Source of the DNA: an uncultured Porphyromonas sp.
Lineage (GTDB): Bacteria; Bacteroidota; Bacteroidia; Bacteroidales; Porphyromonadaceae
Reading direction: 5' to 3'
Assembly (NCBI RefSeq): GCF_905372525.1
Contig: NZ_CAJPPN010000027.1
Location: 1 to 30,262, forward strand
DNA length: 30,262 nucleotides
The translations under genes and the position numbers were made by a program. Position 1 is the stretch's first letter; every line of letters starts with the position of its first letter. The notes beneath the pieces were generated by a model. It made no database searches. It was given only the letters and a program-made list of their open reading frames with translations, and was not told the origin of the DNA. Below are positions 16,180 to 23,103 of the stretch, piece by piece.

Positions 16180-16440
16180 CCTCTTCGTCCACTCTCACCT
16201 CCCACCTCCTACACACCCACAGCCCTCACCTACCAGCCCAGCGTCCCCCTCCCCGCCTACTACTAGCATCAGCCTACCAGTCACCCCACCGACCTACACA
16301 CCCCACTGCCCTCAGCCTACCAGTCCAGCGCCCTCACCTACCAGCCAGCCCACCTGACCTACACACCCACAGCCCTCACCACCAGCCCAGCGCACCCCTA
16401 CCCGCCACCACTCAGTGGCCTTCGCTAGACCTTTGCTGAC
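16180..16440. other. C-rich, G-poor intergenic tract with degenerate repeats
   Basis: No gene is supported here. The plus strand consists mainly of C, A and T words such as CTACACACCC, AGCCCTCACC, TACCAGCCCAGCG. The block CTACACACCC...CAGCCCTCACC...CCAGCCCAGCG occurs three times, starting near 16209, 16294 and 16359. Open frames across it are low-complexity Pro/Ser/Thr. Its composition mirrors 7373-7630. Confidence 0.65.
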
Positions 16441-16444
16441 CACC

Positions 16445-16489
16445 TATTAGACCTATTAGACCTATTGCACTCATTAGACCTATCGCACC
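16445..16489. repeat. Second five-unit 9-bp tandem array (TATTAGACC)
   Basis: The units read TATTAGACC, TATTAGACC, TATTGCACT, CATTAGACC, TATCGCACC. The period, unit number, consensus and strand are the same as in the array at 7631-7675. Confidence 0.85.
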
Positions 16490-16629
16490 ACCTACCCCGC
16501 CTACTACTACACCGCCATCGTACACGAGCTGACCGAGTACAGTCTAGCTCCTGGCTCCCTCCACACTGCCCTCTCCGTCGCAGTCCTCTCGAGAGGGGAA
16601 GATAGGAGCTACCGAGCCCCCCTACTAAG

Positions 16630-16757
16630 CTCTCGGTAGGGACACCCTAATCACCTTACATAGGTGATGGAAGCGATCATTATAGGAGCGCAAGAGCGCT
16701 CTCGGTAAGAGCGTCCCCGTCACCTTACATAGGTGATTAGGGCGCCTCTACCGAGAG
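16630..16757. repeat. Long imperfect inverted repeat containing two palindromic cores
   Basis: The left arm 16630-16656 and right arm 16731-16757 are 27 bases each and pair with three mismatches. Both begin from CTCTCGGTAG-type ends and finish in CCCTAATCACCT. Inside are two copies of the 17-bp palindrome TCACCTTACATAGGTGA (16651-16667 and 16720-16736). GCTCTCGGTA also occurs as a direct repeat (16629 and 16698). It lies about 100-230 bases upstream of the promoter of the TonB-linked gene at 16954. It could be paired operators, a large RNA hairpin, or a small mobile repeat (MITE-like). Confidence 0.8.
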
Positions 16758-16840
16758 CGAAGTAGAGCACCCATCGAGGCCTCGCCCACCCCGCTATAGG
16801 CTCTGTAACAGAGGCCTTTGTTAGGAGTTTTTCGGGGGTC

Positions 16841-16869
16841 TTGCGGGGCGATATATTTTTTTAAATTTG
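16841..16869 (+). promoter_or_regulatory. Promoter of beta-barrel protein gene 16954-19242
   Basis: TTG at 16841-16843 is followed after 18 bases by TAAATTTG (16862-16869). The -7 box is a perfect TAnnTTTG match with near-ideal spacing, set in an AT-rich island. Transcription should start near 16876, leaving a leader of about 78 nt. Confidence 0.7.
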
Positions 16870-16953
16870 ACCCCGAGCCTTGCGATAGAGTTCGTAAGAC
16901 CGACGATCAACTAACAATACACCTATTAATACACCCATTCTGAAGACCCACTT

Positions 16954-19242
16954 ATGAGACACCTCTTACTCACCCTCCTCCTCGCCCTCGTGTGCGGGGG
17001 AGTCCTCCGGGCCCAGCAGGCTACCGAGGCTTGGCTCGAGGGGACGCTCGTCAGCAGGACAGACAAGACCCCTATCGTCAATGCCCTCGTCGGTCTGCGT
17101 ACGCCCCAGGGACAAGACACCCCCTTCCGTACCCTCACCGACGAGAAGGGCTACTTCCTCCTCAAAGCCACCCCCGGGACCTACCTCCTCGGCACCTCCT
17201 TTGCCCAGCAGGCCATCGTCCTTCGCTCCTCGCTGGAGCTTCGCCCCGGCAAGCTCCAGCTCGGCACGATCCCCGTCGAGCTCACCCGTGAGCTCGAGGC
17301 CGTCGTCGTACAGCACTCCGCCCCACTCGTCCGCTACGAGGGCACAACCCTCATCTTCGGGGAGGCTGCCCTCGCACAGGCTCGGGGCGGGAGCGTCCTC
17401 GATGGGATACGACTCATCCCCGGCCTCCAGCTCGAGGGCGCCAATACCCTCAAGCTCTACGGCCTCTCGGAGCTCACCGTCTACATCGATGGGCGTCCCC
17501 AGCGCATGAGCAAGGACGAAGTCATCTCCCTACTACAGAGCATGTCCCTCAGCGAACTCTCTAGCGTCGAGCTCATCCGTGAGCCCGGGGTAGAGTACGG
17601 CGGTGTGACGACCCCGATCCTCAACATCAAGCGCAAGGCCAAGGCTGCGGAGGGCGTCAAGGGCTTCTCCAATCTCGTCGGTACCTACCACCACTACCTC
17701 TCCGAGCAGTTCTCTACACGTGTGAACCTCGGCTACGGCTCTAGTCGCTCCTACCTCTCCTACACCCTCGGGGATAAGCGTATGCGGGAGACGACGACCC
17801 TATCCACGGGACAGACCGACGACCTGCGCACAGACTCCCGCATCTCCCATCAGGTGGGCCTCGGCACCGACCTCACCCTGGGCAAGCACAATAGCCTAGG
17901 GGCACAGATCCTAGGGAACTACGCCAACGAGCGACTCCTGCTCACACAGAGCATGCACAACCGCCTCAAGTGGACCAACCTCTACGGTACCCTCTACCAC
18001 ACCCTACAGGCAGAGCGCTGGTCACTCCAGACGACCGCCGAGGGGTCGTTCGGCCGCTCCGACCTGCGCCGGGAGGGGAGCTCACAGGGTGTCGCCAGCA
18101 AGGACGACAACCAGTTCGCACGCCTCGCCCTAGACTTCTCTCATCGGCTCTCCAGCATCTTCACCCTCTACCTCGGGGCGGAGGCGAGCCACGTCTCGGT
18201 AGACTCACGAGTCACCAATAGGACGGGGGTCACCACCCTAAGGGAATGGAACATAGAGGGATATGCTAGCCTTCGCTTCCGCCTGGAGCAGCTCTCGGGT
18301 TATGCGGGCCTTCGTATCGCAGGCGAAGACCGTAAGGGGAGCCTCGGAGTAGGGCAAGGCGAATTCTTCCGCTCGGGCTCGGAGCCCCTCACCTTCGCCA
18401 GCCTTCGCTACACCCCAGCACGTCACCACCAGATCGCCCTCACCCACTCCTCCAGCTATACCCGTCCTAGCTATAGAGACCTACTTGGCTACACTACAAG
18501 CGCCTCGGCACTGCTAGCTCGTCAGGGCAATACCCACCTCAAGACCTCCTACCGCCGTAGTGTGACCCTCGGCTACAGCTACCTCCAGGCAGCCCAGCTG
18601 GAGCTAAGCTATGTCGATACCGAGGCTCCTATCGTAGAGGCTCTCACGATAGACCATGGGAGGTACACACTGCGTCGGCACAACCTCGACTACAGCCGTT
18701 ACCTACGTGCCCTGCTCGTCCTACCCATCCCGCTCATCCGTCAGGGAGAGCTCAGCTGGACAGCCTCCACCTATCTGGCTGCCCAGCGCCAGTGGGACGC
18801 TGGACGGATCAATCGAGTAGACTACAGCAAGACCTTCAATGCCTACTATGCCCAGCACCGGCACAACCTAGGGCTCCCCTCAGGCTGGTCTGTAGACCTC
18901 GGTGTGACCTACTACAGCGGACTCTTGTATGGACTCTACCAGATGCAGCGTCAGTGGTGGATAGATGCCTCTGTGAGCAAGCGGATCGGCGAGAGCCTTC
19001 GCCTCTCCCTCTCGGCATACGACCTCTTCAATACGAACATCGCACGTGGGAGCTACGGCCTCACCTCTCCAGCCCTCACCTTCGAGCGCAACTGGCATAG
19101 TCCTCGCCTCCAGTTCACTCTCTCCTACAACTGGGGTAAGAAGACGGTCAAGACACAGAATGATCGCCGAAGGGGTGACGACACCAAACGACTCTCCACC
19201 GAAGCTAACGAAGGGCTGAACGTCTCAGTACCTGCCCAATAG
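16954..19242 (+). CDS. TonB-linked outer-membrane beta-barrel protein
   Basis: This is a 762-residue outer-membrane protein. It shows a signal peptide (MRHLLLTLLLALVCGGVLRAQ) and an N-terminal carboxypeptidase-regulatory-like domain (about 27-110, with TDEKGYFLLKATPGTY). A plug-like region follows (GGSVLDGIRLIPGLQLEG, LTVYIDGRPQRMSKDEVISLLQSM, SSVELIREPGVEYGG). A long barrel follows with alternating aromatic strands. The IDGRP and IREPG segments fit the outer membrane beta-barrel family (OMP_b-brl_3) that is common in Bacteroidota and distinct from SusC. Possible substrates are unknown. The tail after the last strand is charged (KKTVKTQNDRRRGDDTK), as is common in this family. It has its own promoter and a terminator hairpin at 19415-19448. 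Confidence 0.9.
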   Translation: MRHLLLTLLLALVCGGVLRAQQATEAWLEGTLVSRTDKTPIVNALVGLRTPQGQDTPFRTLTDEKGYFLLKATPGTYLLGTSFAQQAIVLRSSLELRPGKLQLGTIPVELTRELEAVVVQHSAPLVRYEGTTLIFGEAALAQARGGSVLDGIRLIPGLQLEGANTLKLYGLSELTVYIDGRPQRMSKDEVISLLQSMSLSELSSVELIREPGVEYGGVTTPILNIKRKAKAAEGVKGFSNLVGTYHHYLSEQFSTRVNLGYGSSRSYLSYTLGDKRMRETTTLSTGQTDDLRTDSRISHQVGLGTDLTLGKHNSLGAQILGNYANERLLLTQSMHNRLKWTNLYGTLYHTLQAERWSLQTTAEGSFGRSDLRREGSSQGVASKDDNQFARLALDFSHRLSSIFTLYLGAEASHVSVDSRVTNRTGVTTLREWNIEGYASLRFRLEQLSGYAGLRIAGEDRKGSLGVGQGEFFRSGSEPLTFASLRYTPARHHQIALTHSSSYTRPSYRDLLGYTTSASALLARQGNTHLKTSYRRSVTLGYSYLQAAQLELSYVDTEAPIVEALTIDHGRYTLRRHNLDYSRYLRALLVLPIPLIRQGELSWTASTYLAAQRQWDAGRINRVDYSKTFNAYYAQHRHNLGLPSGWSVDLGVTYYSGLLYGLYQMQRQWWIDASVSKRIGESLRLSLSAYDLFNTNIARGSYGLTSPALTFERNWHSPRLQFTLSYNWGKKTVKTQNDRRRGDDTKRLSTEANEGLNVSVPAQ

Positions 19243-19339
19243 CCCCTCTGAAGCACCCGCCTCAAGGGGTATAGCGAGCGAGCCACAGCTCAGGTACTAA
19301 GCACGACAGGCACCCTCCAGCGAGAGCGAAGTCGCCTCT

Positions 19340-19385
19340 CCGTCGAGGCCGAGGTCATCCCTCCGCCGAGGCCGAAGTCATTCCT
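19340..19385. repeat. Two 23-bp tandem repeats after barrel gene
   Basis: Units 19340-19362 and 19363-19385 start CCG(T/C)CGAGGCCGA and end in TCAT(C/T)CCT, differing at three positions. The words GAGAGCGAAGT just before them also occur upstream of the barrel gene (near 16753), together with CATCGAGGCC. Confidence 0.7.
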
Positions 19386-19414
19386 CCGTTCATCCCCTAA
19401 CATCCGATACGAGA

Positions 19415-19448
19415 CAGCCCGCCTGCAAAACCATTTGCAGGCGGGCTG
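19415..19448. terminator. Strong terminator hairpin
   Basis: A perfect 15-bp stem CAGCCCGCCTGCAAA (19415-19429) pairs with its complement (19434-19448) around a 4-base loop. CGTTATTACT follows on the plus strand. It probably ends the transcript of the barrel gene at 16954-19242. Confidence 0.8.
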
Positions 19449-19478
19449 CGTTATTACTACAGTGCGGTTTAGCTCCAA

Positions 19479-19494
19479 TGCTCCACGTGGAACA
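19479..19494. other. parS-like centromere site 1
   Basis: The sequence TGCTCCACGTGGAACA differs by one base from the palindromic ParB-binding site TGTTCCACGTGGAACA, a form of the general parS consensus TGTTNCACGTGNAACA. An identical copy lies at 20185-20200. The central palindrome TCCACGTGGA is intact. Confidence 0.7.
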
Positions 19495-19594
19495 GACATA
19501 GGATACACCTCCGTCGCCCATACGGTAAGAGCGCAAGAGCGCCCGCACCTACTCACCCCACTACACTACCCCCACTCTCAGCTCACGACTCAGC

Positions 19595-20170
19595 ATGACA
19601 CAGAAGGAACGACTACTCCACGGGCTCTACTTCGATGCCTCCGATCCGGAGATCCACCAAGACCGAATGCGTGCCCAGAGACTCATCAATCAGTACAACC
19701 GACTCGAGGAAACCGAGCAAGAGGAAGCGCAGCGCATCCTACACGAACTACTGGGAAGCATCGAGGGGCACTGCTACTTCGTCCCGCCCATCTTCATCGA
19801 CTACGGACACAACATCCACATCGGGGACGGCACCTTCGTCAATACGGGCTTCACAGCCCTCGACTCAGGGAAGATCCACATCGGCAGACGTACCTTCATC
19901 GGCCCCCACGTCAGTATCTACACCCCACACCACCCCCTCCTCGCCGAGGAGCGCAACACCTACCACGAGTGCGGTCGCCCCGTCACCATCGGCGACGACG
20001 TCTGGATTGGAGGTTCGGCAACCATTCTTGGGGGAGTCACCATCGGCGACGGCGCCGTGATCGGCGCTGGGAGCGTCGTGACACGGGACATCCCCGCCCG
20101 AGTACTTGCTGTAGGCAATCCCTGCCGAGTGCTCCGCCCCATCACCGAGGCAGACCGAGTGCTGGGCTAA
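19595..20170 (+). CDS. Sugar O-acetyltransferase, hexapeptide (maltose/galactoside type)
   Basis: This 191-residue cytoplasmic enzyme of the LacA/Maa family transfers acetyl from acetyl-CoA to a sugar hydroxyl. The N-terminal helical cap (MTQKERLLHGLYFDASDPEI) is typical of maltose acetyltransferases. The left-handed beta-helix is visible as hexapeptide repeats: INIHIGDGTF-like at 74-81, KIHIGRRTFIGPHV (93-106), and VTIGDDVWIGGSATILGGVTIGDGAVIGAGSVVTRDIP. The catalytic histidine should be H113 in TPHHPLLAEER. The C-terminal AVGNPCRVLRPI is also characteristic. Length is normal. It is flanked on both sides by identical parS-like sites. No promoter box is clear just upstream. The physiological sugar is unknown. 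Confidence 0.92.
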   Translation: MTQKERLLHGLYFDASDPEIHQDRMRAQRLINQYNRLEETEQEEAQRILHELLGSIEGHCYFVPPIFIDYGHNIHIGDGTFVNTGFTALDSGKIHIGRRTFIGPHVSIYTPHHPLLAEERNTYHECGRPVTIGDDVWIGGSATILGGVTIGDGAVIGAGSVVTRDIPARVLAVGNPCRVLRPITEADRVLG

Positions 20171-20184
20171 GCAATCGCCCGCCA

Positions 20185-20200
20185 TGCTCCACGTGGAACA
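20185..20200. other. parS-like centromere site 2
   Basis: This is the same TGCTCCACGTGGAACA as at 19479-19494, with the preceding A also shared. It lies 15 bases after the acetyltransferase stop and about 140 bases before the M15 peptidase gene. A further half-like GTCCACGTCC follows at 20202. Confidence 0.7.
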
Positions 20201-20341
20201 AGTCCACGTCCACCCCTCACCCCCTCCTTGCTCTGCATATAACTCCGACCTCCACACCCCACCCCACTTCCCATAGAACAAACCCCTCTATCCCACCTAG
20301 CCACGGGTATCCGATCCAGACACGAGCAACTACAGACCCTC

Positions 20342-21022
20342 ATGCGCCTCCTTCAAACCCTCTACCTCGGCCTACTTATTCTCCTCGCTCTCTCTGGAGG
20401 TATACTCCGAGCACAGAACTACGATAGCCTCATGCGTGCTCATGGGCTCATCGAGGTGCAGCTCGTCGCACCACGCATCCAGGTGCAACTCAAGTATGCC
20501 ACTCGGGACAACTTCACGGGCGCAAACATGTACGGCTCGCTACGCAAAGCCTATCTACACCCCAACCTCGCTCAGGCTCTTGCCCGTGCCCAAGAGCGCC
20601 TAGAGCAGGAGCATCCCGGTTACCGCTTCCTCATCTACGACGCTGCCCGCCCCCTAAGCGCCCAGCGCCGTATGTACGAGCAGGTCGTAGGTACCCCCAA
20701 GCGCATCTATGTGGCGCATCCCCGACGAGGTGGACGGCACAACTACGGAGTGGCGGTAGACCTCACCATCGTAGACGATCGGGGGAGAGCGCTAGATATG
20801 GGGAGCCCCTTCGACCACTTTGGCTCCGAGGCGCACCTAGGGAAGGAGCAGGAGCGAGCCCGAGCAGGGATATTCGCCCCCGACGTGCCCGCCAATAGGG
20901 CGCTGATGCGACGTATCCTCAGCGCTGTAGGCCTCCGTCCCTACGACAAAGAGTGGTGGCACTACCAGGAGCGCATGTCTATGCCCGAGGTGCGACGACG
21001 CTACCGCCTACTAGACTTTTAG
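20342..21022 (+). CDS. Secreted M15-family D-Ala-D-Ala dipeptidase (VanX/DdpX-like)
   Basis: This is a 226-residue exported zinc peptidase. A signal peptide is clear (MRLLQTLYLGLLILLALSGGILRAQ). Catalytic motifs of VanX-type M15 enzymes are present. RHNYGVAVDLTI gives zinc ligands H133 and D140, and EWWHY gives the catalytic E204 and third zinc ligand H207. R103 in YDAARP corresponds to the conserved substrate arginine. VQLKYATRDNFTGANMY near the N-terminus is also typical. The enzyme should hydrolyse D-Ala-D-Ala in the periplasm, recycling peptidoglycan fragments. Nothing suggests a vancomycin-resistance cluster, as no ligase or dehydrogenase lies nearby. It is followed 24 bases later by the nitroreductase gene and is probably co-transcribed with it. 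Confidence 0.9.
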   Translation: MRLLQTLYLGLLILLALSGGILRAQNYDSLMRAHGLIEVQLVAPRIQVQLKYATRDNFTGANMYGSLRKAYLHPNLAQALARAQERLEQEHPGYRFLIYDAARPLSAQRRMYEQVVGTPKRIYVAHPRRGGRHNYGVAVDLTIVDDRGRALDMGSPFDHFGSEAHLGKEQERARAGIFAPDVPANRALMRRILSAVGLRPYDKEWWHYQERMSMPEVRRRYRLLDF

Positions 21023-21046
21023 TATCACATAGCTTAGTATTTATCA

Positions 21047-21634
21047 ATGAATATCCTCAAGATCCTACAGGAGCGCTACACCACGAAGCACTACGACCCG
21101 ACCCTTCGCCTCAGCGAGGGGGAACTGCAGCAGATCCGAGAGATACTCCGCCTTGCCCCCAGCTCCATCAATTCCCAGCCGTGGGCCTTCGACATCCTCT
21201 CGGACGAGGAGACTAAGGCACGTCTCTCGGAGCACTCGATGAGCAATCGGGAGCGTGTCCAGACGGCCAGCCACATCATCGTCCTCAACGTGTATCGGAG
21301 TATCCAGACCTTCGAGGAGGAGCGCCTCCCTACCCTCACGACGGGGGCGCAGAGCTTCTACCGAAGTCAGATCGCCCCACGGGGTGAGGAGGGCGTACGT
21401 AGCTGGATGGAGCGACAGGTCTATATCGCCCTAGGAGTCCTGCTAACAGCCCTTCCCATGATGGGTATAGACTCTACACCGATGGAGGGGATCGAGCTCG
21501 AGGCCTACGACGCTATTCTTGGACACGAGAAGTACCGTCCCCTCGTCGCCGTAGCCCTCGGTAGACGAGATCCCGAGGACGAGAACCAGCCCTCCCGTAC
21601 CCCGAAGAGTCGTCGTACAGACGTCTTCCTCTAG
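21047..21634 (+). CDS. Nitroreductase-family flavoenzyme
   Basis: This is a 195-residue protein of the FMN-dependent nitroreductase (NfsB-like) family. Signature elements are the N-terminal ILQERYTTKHYD with the FMN-phosphate-binding Arg/Lys region (about 8-14), LAPSSINSQPWAFDIL (36-51), and the central helix ERQVYIALGVLLTALPMMGIDSTPMEGIE. The C-terminal PLVAVALGRRDPEDENQ completes the family pattern. It likely reduces nitro-compounds, quinones or flavins with NAD(P)H in the cytoplasm; the natural substrate is unknown. It follows the M15 peptidase by 24 bases. A hairpin lies 37 bases after the stop. Confidence 0.9.
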   Translation: MNILKILQERYTTKHYDPTLRLSEGELQQIREILRLAPSSINSQPWAFDILSDEETKARLSEHSMSNRERVQTASHIIVLNVYRSIQTFEEERLPTLTTGAQSFYRSQIAPRGEEGVRSWMERQVYIALGVLLTALPMMGIDSTPMEGIELEAYDAILGHEKYRPLVAVALGRRDPEDENQPSRTPKSRRTDVFL

Positions 21635-21670
21635 CTAGGCGGGACGGATAGCTCACCCCTGGATATAGCG

Positions 21671-21754
21671 AGCCCCCACACGAGACCGAATCTTCGTGTG
21701 GGAGCTCTATTATACCTCCCAGGGGAGCGCCCTCCTAAGGGGGCACTCCTAGGG
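21671..21754. terminator. Hairpins between convergent genes
   Basis: The first hairpin pairs AGCCCCCACACGA (21671-21683) with TCGTGTGGGAGCT (21694-21706), with one mismatch. It is followed by CTATTATA on the plus strand. The second block (21718-21755) is an imperfect inverted repeat built from three CTCC(C/T)AGGGG-like words. Together they lie between the stops of the plus-strand nitroreductase and a minus-strand gene, serving as a bidirectional terminator region. Confidence 0.7.
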
Positions 21755-21766
21755 GTTGGGGCGTGG

Positions 21767-22402
21767 CTACTTCTTAGCCGAGGGCATAGGGCTGGTGCGT
21801 GTGAGTACCCAGCTCTCCTCCATCCCGGGGATGTAGTCCGGACAGTCGCCTGCATCGGCAGCGATGACCACGTCGGCCATCATGAGCGTGAGCTCCTTGA
21901 GGTCTCGGCTCAGGACAGCCTTCATAAAGATACAGGTGCCCTTGTCATCTAGGGGTAGGGTGAAGTCGTAGGACTCCTCTAGGATCTTTGCACCGGACTT
22001 TCCCCCTTCACGCTGTACCTCCAGAGAGCCTCCTTCGCCCTGTAGGCTAGGCTCCTTAGCGGTGTCGAGGATGAGTTTGCCCGATCCGTCCAGCACCTGA
22101 TAGGAGAGGAGGAGACGGTCTGCGAAGAGGGGATGTGTTCCCTCCTCCGTCGCTGCCGTCTCGTGCTTGCGCTGTAGGGTGATGGTAGCGATGATCTTAT
22201 GTCCTGCATAGCTTCCCGTCCACTGCCCCTCATACTTAGGCAGGAGGGAGCTCTGGTCTTGTAGGTAGACGGCCTCCTTCTTTAGGAGGTCTTCCAGCCC
22301 CTCATAGGCCGAGGAGTTCTCTAGGGGGATGACACGCTGTGCGCCGAGGTCGGCACAGGAGATACTGGCTAGAGCTAGGAGCGCTAGTAGATACTTCTTC
22401 AT
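21767..22402 (-). CDS. Secreted protein of unknown function
   Basis: This 211-residue exported protein has a signal peptide MKKYLLALLALASISCADLGAQ. Cleavage after GAQ by signal peptidase I looks more likely than lipidation at Cys16, because the SISC motif is a poor lipobox. The mature part has a beta-rich core (YEGQWTGSYAGHKIIATITLQ, ADRLLLSYQVLDGSGKLILD, KELTLMMADVVIAA). Its YEGQWTGSY-type opening resembles small secreted Bacteroidota proteins such as the DUF6705 type, but I do not claim membership. It is monocistronic, with a leader of about 220 bases and a candidate promoter at 22627. Confidence 0.75.
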   Translation of the reverse strand: MKKYLLALLALASISCADLGAQRVIPLENSSAYEGLEDLLKKEAVYLQDQSSLLPKYEGQWTGSYAGHKIIATITLQRKHETAATEEGTHPLFADRLLLSYQVLDGSGKLILDTAKEPSLQGEGGSLEVQREGGKSGAKILEESYDFTLPLDDKGTCIFMKAVLSRDLKELTLMMADVVIAADAGDCPDYIPGMEESWVLTRTSPMPSAKK

Positions 22403-22626
22403 TGAGATTCTTTGTGCTTAGTTAACGAACGTCTTATGGGCCGCTGGCAGGCGTACTCTCTCCCTAGTCCTAATCTGAAGTGCCTGTACCGACTTGGTGT
22501 ATCGGTGGGTTTAGGGCATTAGGGCTTGACAGCTTGGGGGGAGGGGAGCATCGCATCACGCGACCGGTCTCTTACTTGTGTGGCTGAGGGGATTAGCCAA
22601 GGTCTATGGCTTCCCTTTTTCCTCTA

Positions 22627-22634
22627 CAAAAGTA
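22627..22634 (-). promoter_or_regulatory. Candidate -7 box for secreted-protein gene
   Basis: The minus strand reads TACTTTTG, a perfect TAnnTTTG match. Transcription would start near 22620, about 218 bases before the ATG at 22402. No ideal -33 element is seen. Confidence 0.45.
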
Positions 22635-22833
22635 CAAATAATCAGGCGAATGATCCCCCCACACCACCCAGGGCCGACGCATGATCTCGCTCGCACACTC
22701 CTGCCTTTGGATCTTCGGGGTATGATTTCATATCCTAGGGGGAGCCTTAGCTCATCCCTAAAGATCTTAGGCATTATTCCCGAGGAATAGACATACAAGC
22801 GAGCCCTATGGGGGATATATTTAGAGCGAGGTA

Positions 22834-22899
22834 GTGTACACGCGTGTATACTGTTGTGTACACGTGGGTATACAGTTGTGTACACACGAGTATACTCAT
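22834..22899. repeat. Three 22-bp direct repeats of palindromic words
   Basis: Units at 22834-22855, 22856-22877 and 22878-22899 each have the form GTGTACAC-NN-GNGTATAC followed by four bases. GTGTACAC and GTATAC are both perfect palindromes, and they are conserved in all three units while the connecting bases vary. This pattern of conserved palindromes with free spacers looks like an array of protein-binding sites. Confidence 0.9.
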
Positions 22900-22919
22900 C
22901 CCTCCTAGGTAGGAGGGAT
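22898..22919. terminator. Small perfect hairpin after repeat array
   Basis: ATCCCTCCT (22898-22906) pairs perfectly with AGGAGGGAT (22911-22919) around the loop AGGT. It directly abuts the third 22-bp repeat. Its role is unknown: it could be a terminator or part of the array. Confidence 0.5.
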
Positions 22920-23046
22920 ACGCTGGGGGTCTCTACACCTAGGGCACGGATATTTCTATCTTCGGAGTATACACCTTCACGACCTTGCCCTCGCACTATA
23001 GAGACTTCATGCGTCAGCCTTGCCGCACCACCCCTCTGAAGAGCAA

Positions 23047-23086
23047 CTAGGGTCTAGGACTGGGGCTCCCCAATCCTAGACCCTAG
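23047..23086. terminator. Terminator hairpin of hicAB
   Basis: A 19-bp stem (23047-23065 with 23068-23086), CTAGGGTCTAGG... with one mismatch, has a minimal loop. It lies 17 bases after the hicB stop on the minus strand and is the likely transcript end. Confidence 0.75.
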
Positions 23087-23103
23087 CTATCCTCAGAATA
23101 GGG

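Larger units (their letters stand above)
22403..23046. other. Non-coding spacer with promoter, repeat array and hairpin
   Basis: No gene is supported here. The part 22403-22626 is probably the 5-prime leader of the 21767-22402 gene. It contains several short stems, for example GGCT/AGCC near 22590-22606, but no riboswitch I can recognise. Further right come three 22-bp repeats (22834-22899) and a small perfect hairpin (22898-22919). A 130-residue minus-strand open frame across 22604-22996 reads through the promoter box and the repeats, and is judged spurious. Confidence 0.55.

Noticed and set aside
16180..16440. Rho-utilisation site from C-rich, G-poor plus strand
   Set aside because: No plus-strand transcript is known to enter this region, since the genes to its left are all on minus. 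A rut role would lack a substrate RNA.
19435..20427. 330-codon plus-strand open frame
   Set aside because: It overlaps the well-supported acetyltransferase and the start of the M15 gene in a different frame. Its composition (His, Pro, Arg, Thr) is that of a high-GC shadow, and it reads through both parS-like sites.
20342..21022. Vancomycin-resistance vanX
   Set aside because: The catalytic motifs fit the family, but the protein has a signal peptide and no vanH, vanA, vanR or vanS neighbours. Peptidoglycan recycling or remodelling is the better reading.
22604..22996. 130-codon minus-strand open frame
   Set aside because: It spans a promoter box, three direct repeats and a hairpin, and shows no signal, domain or plausible codon pattern.
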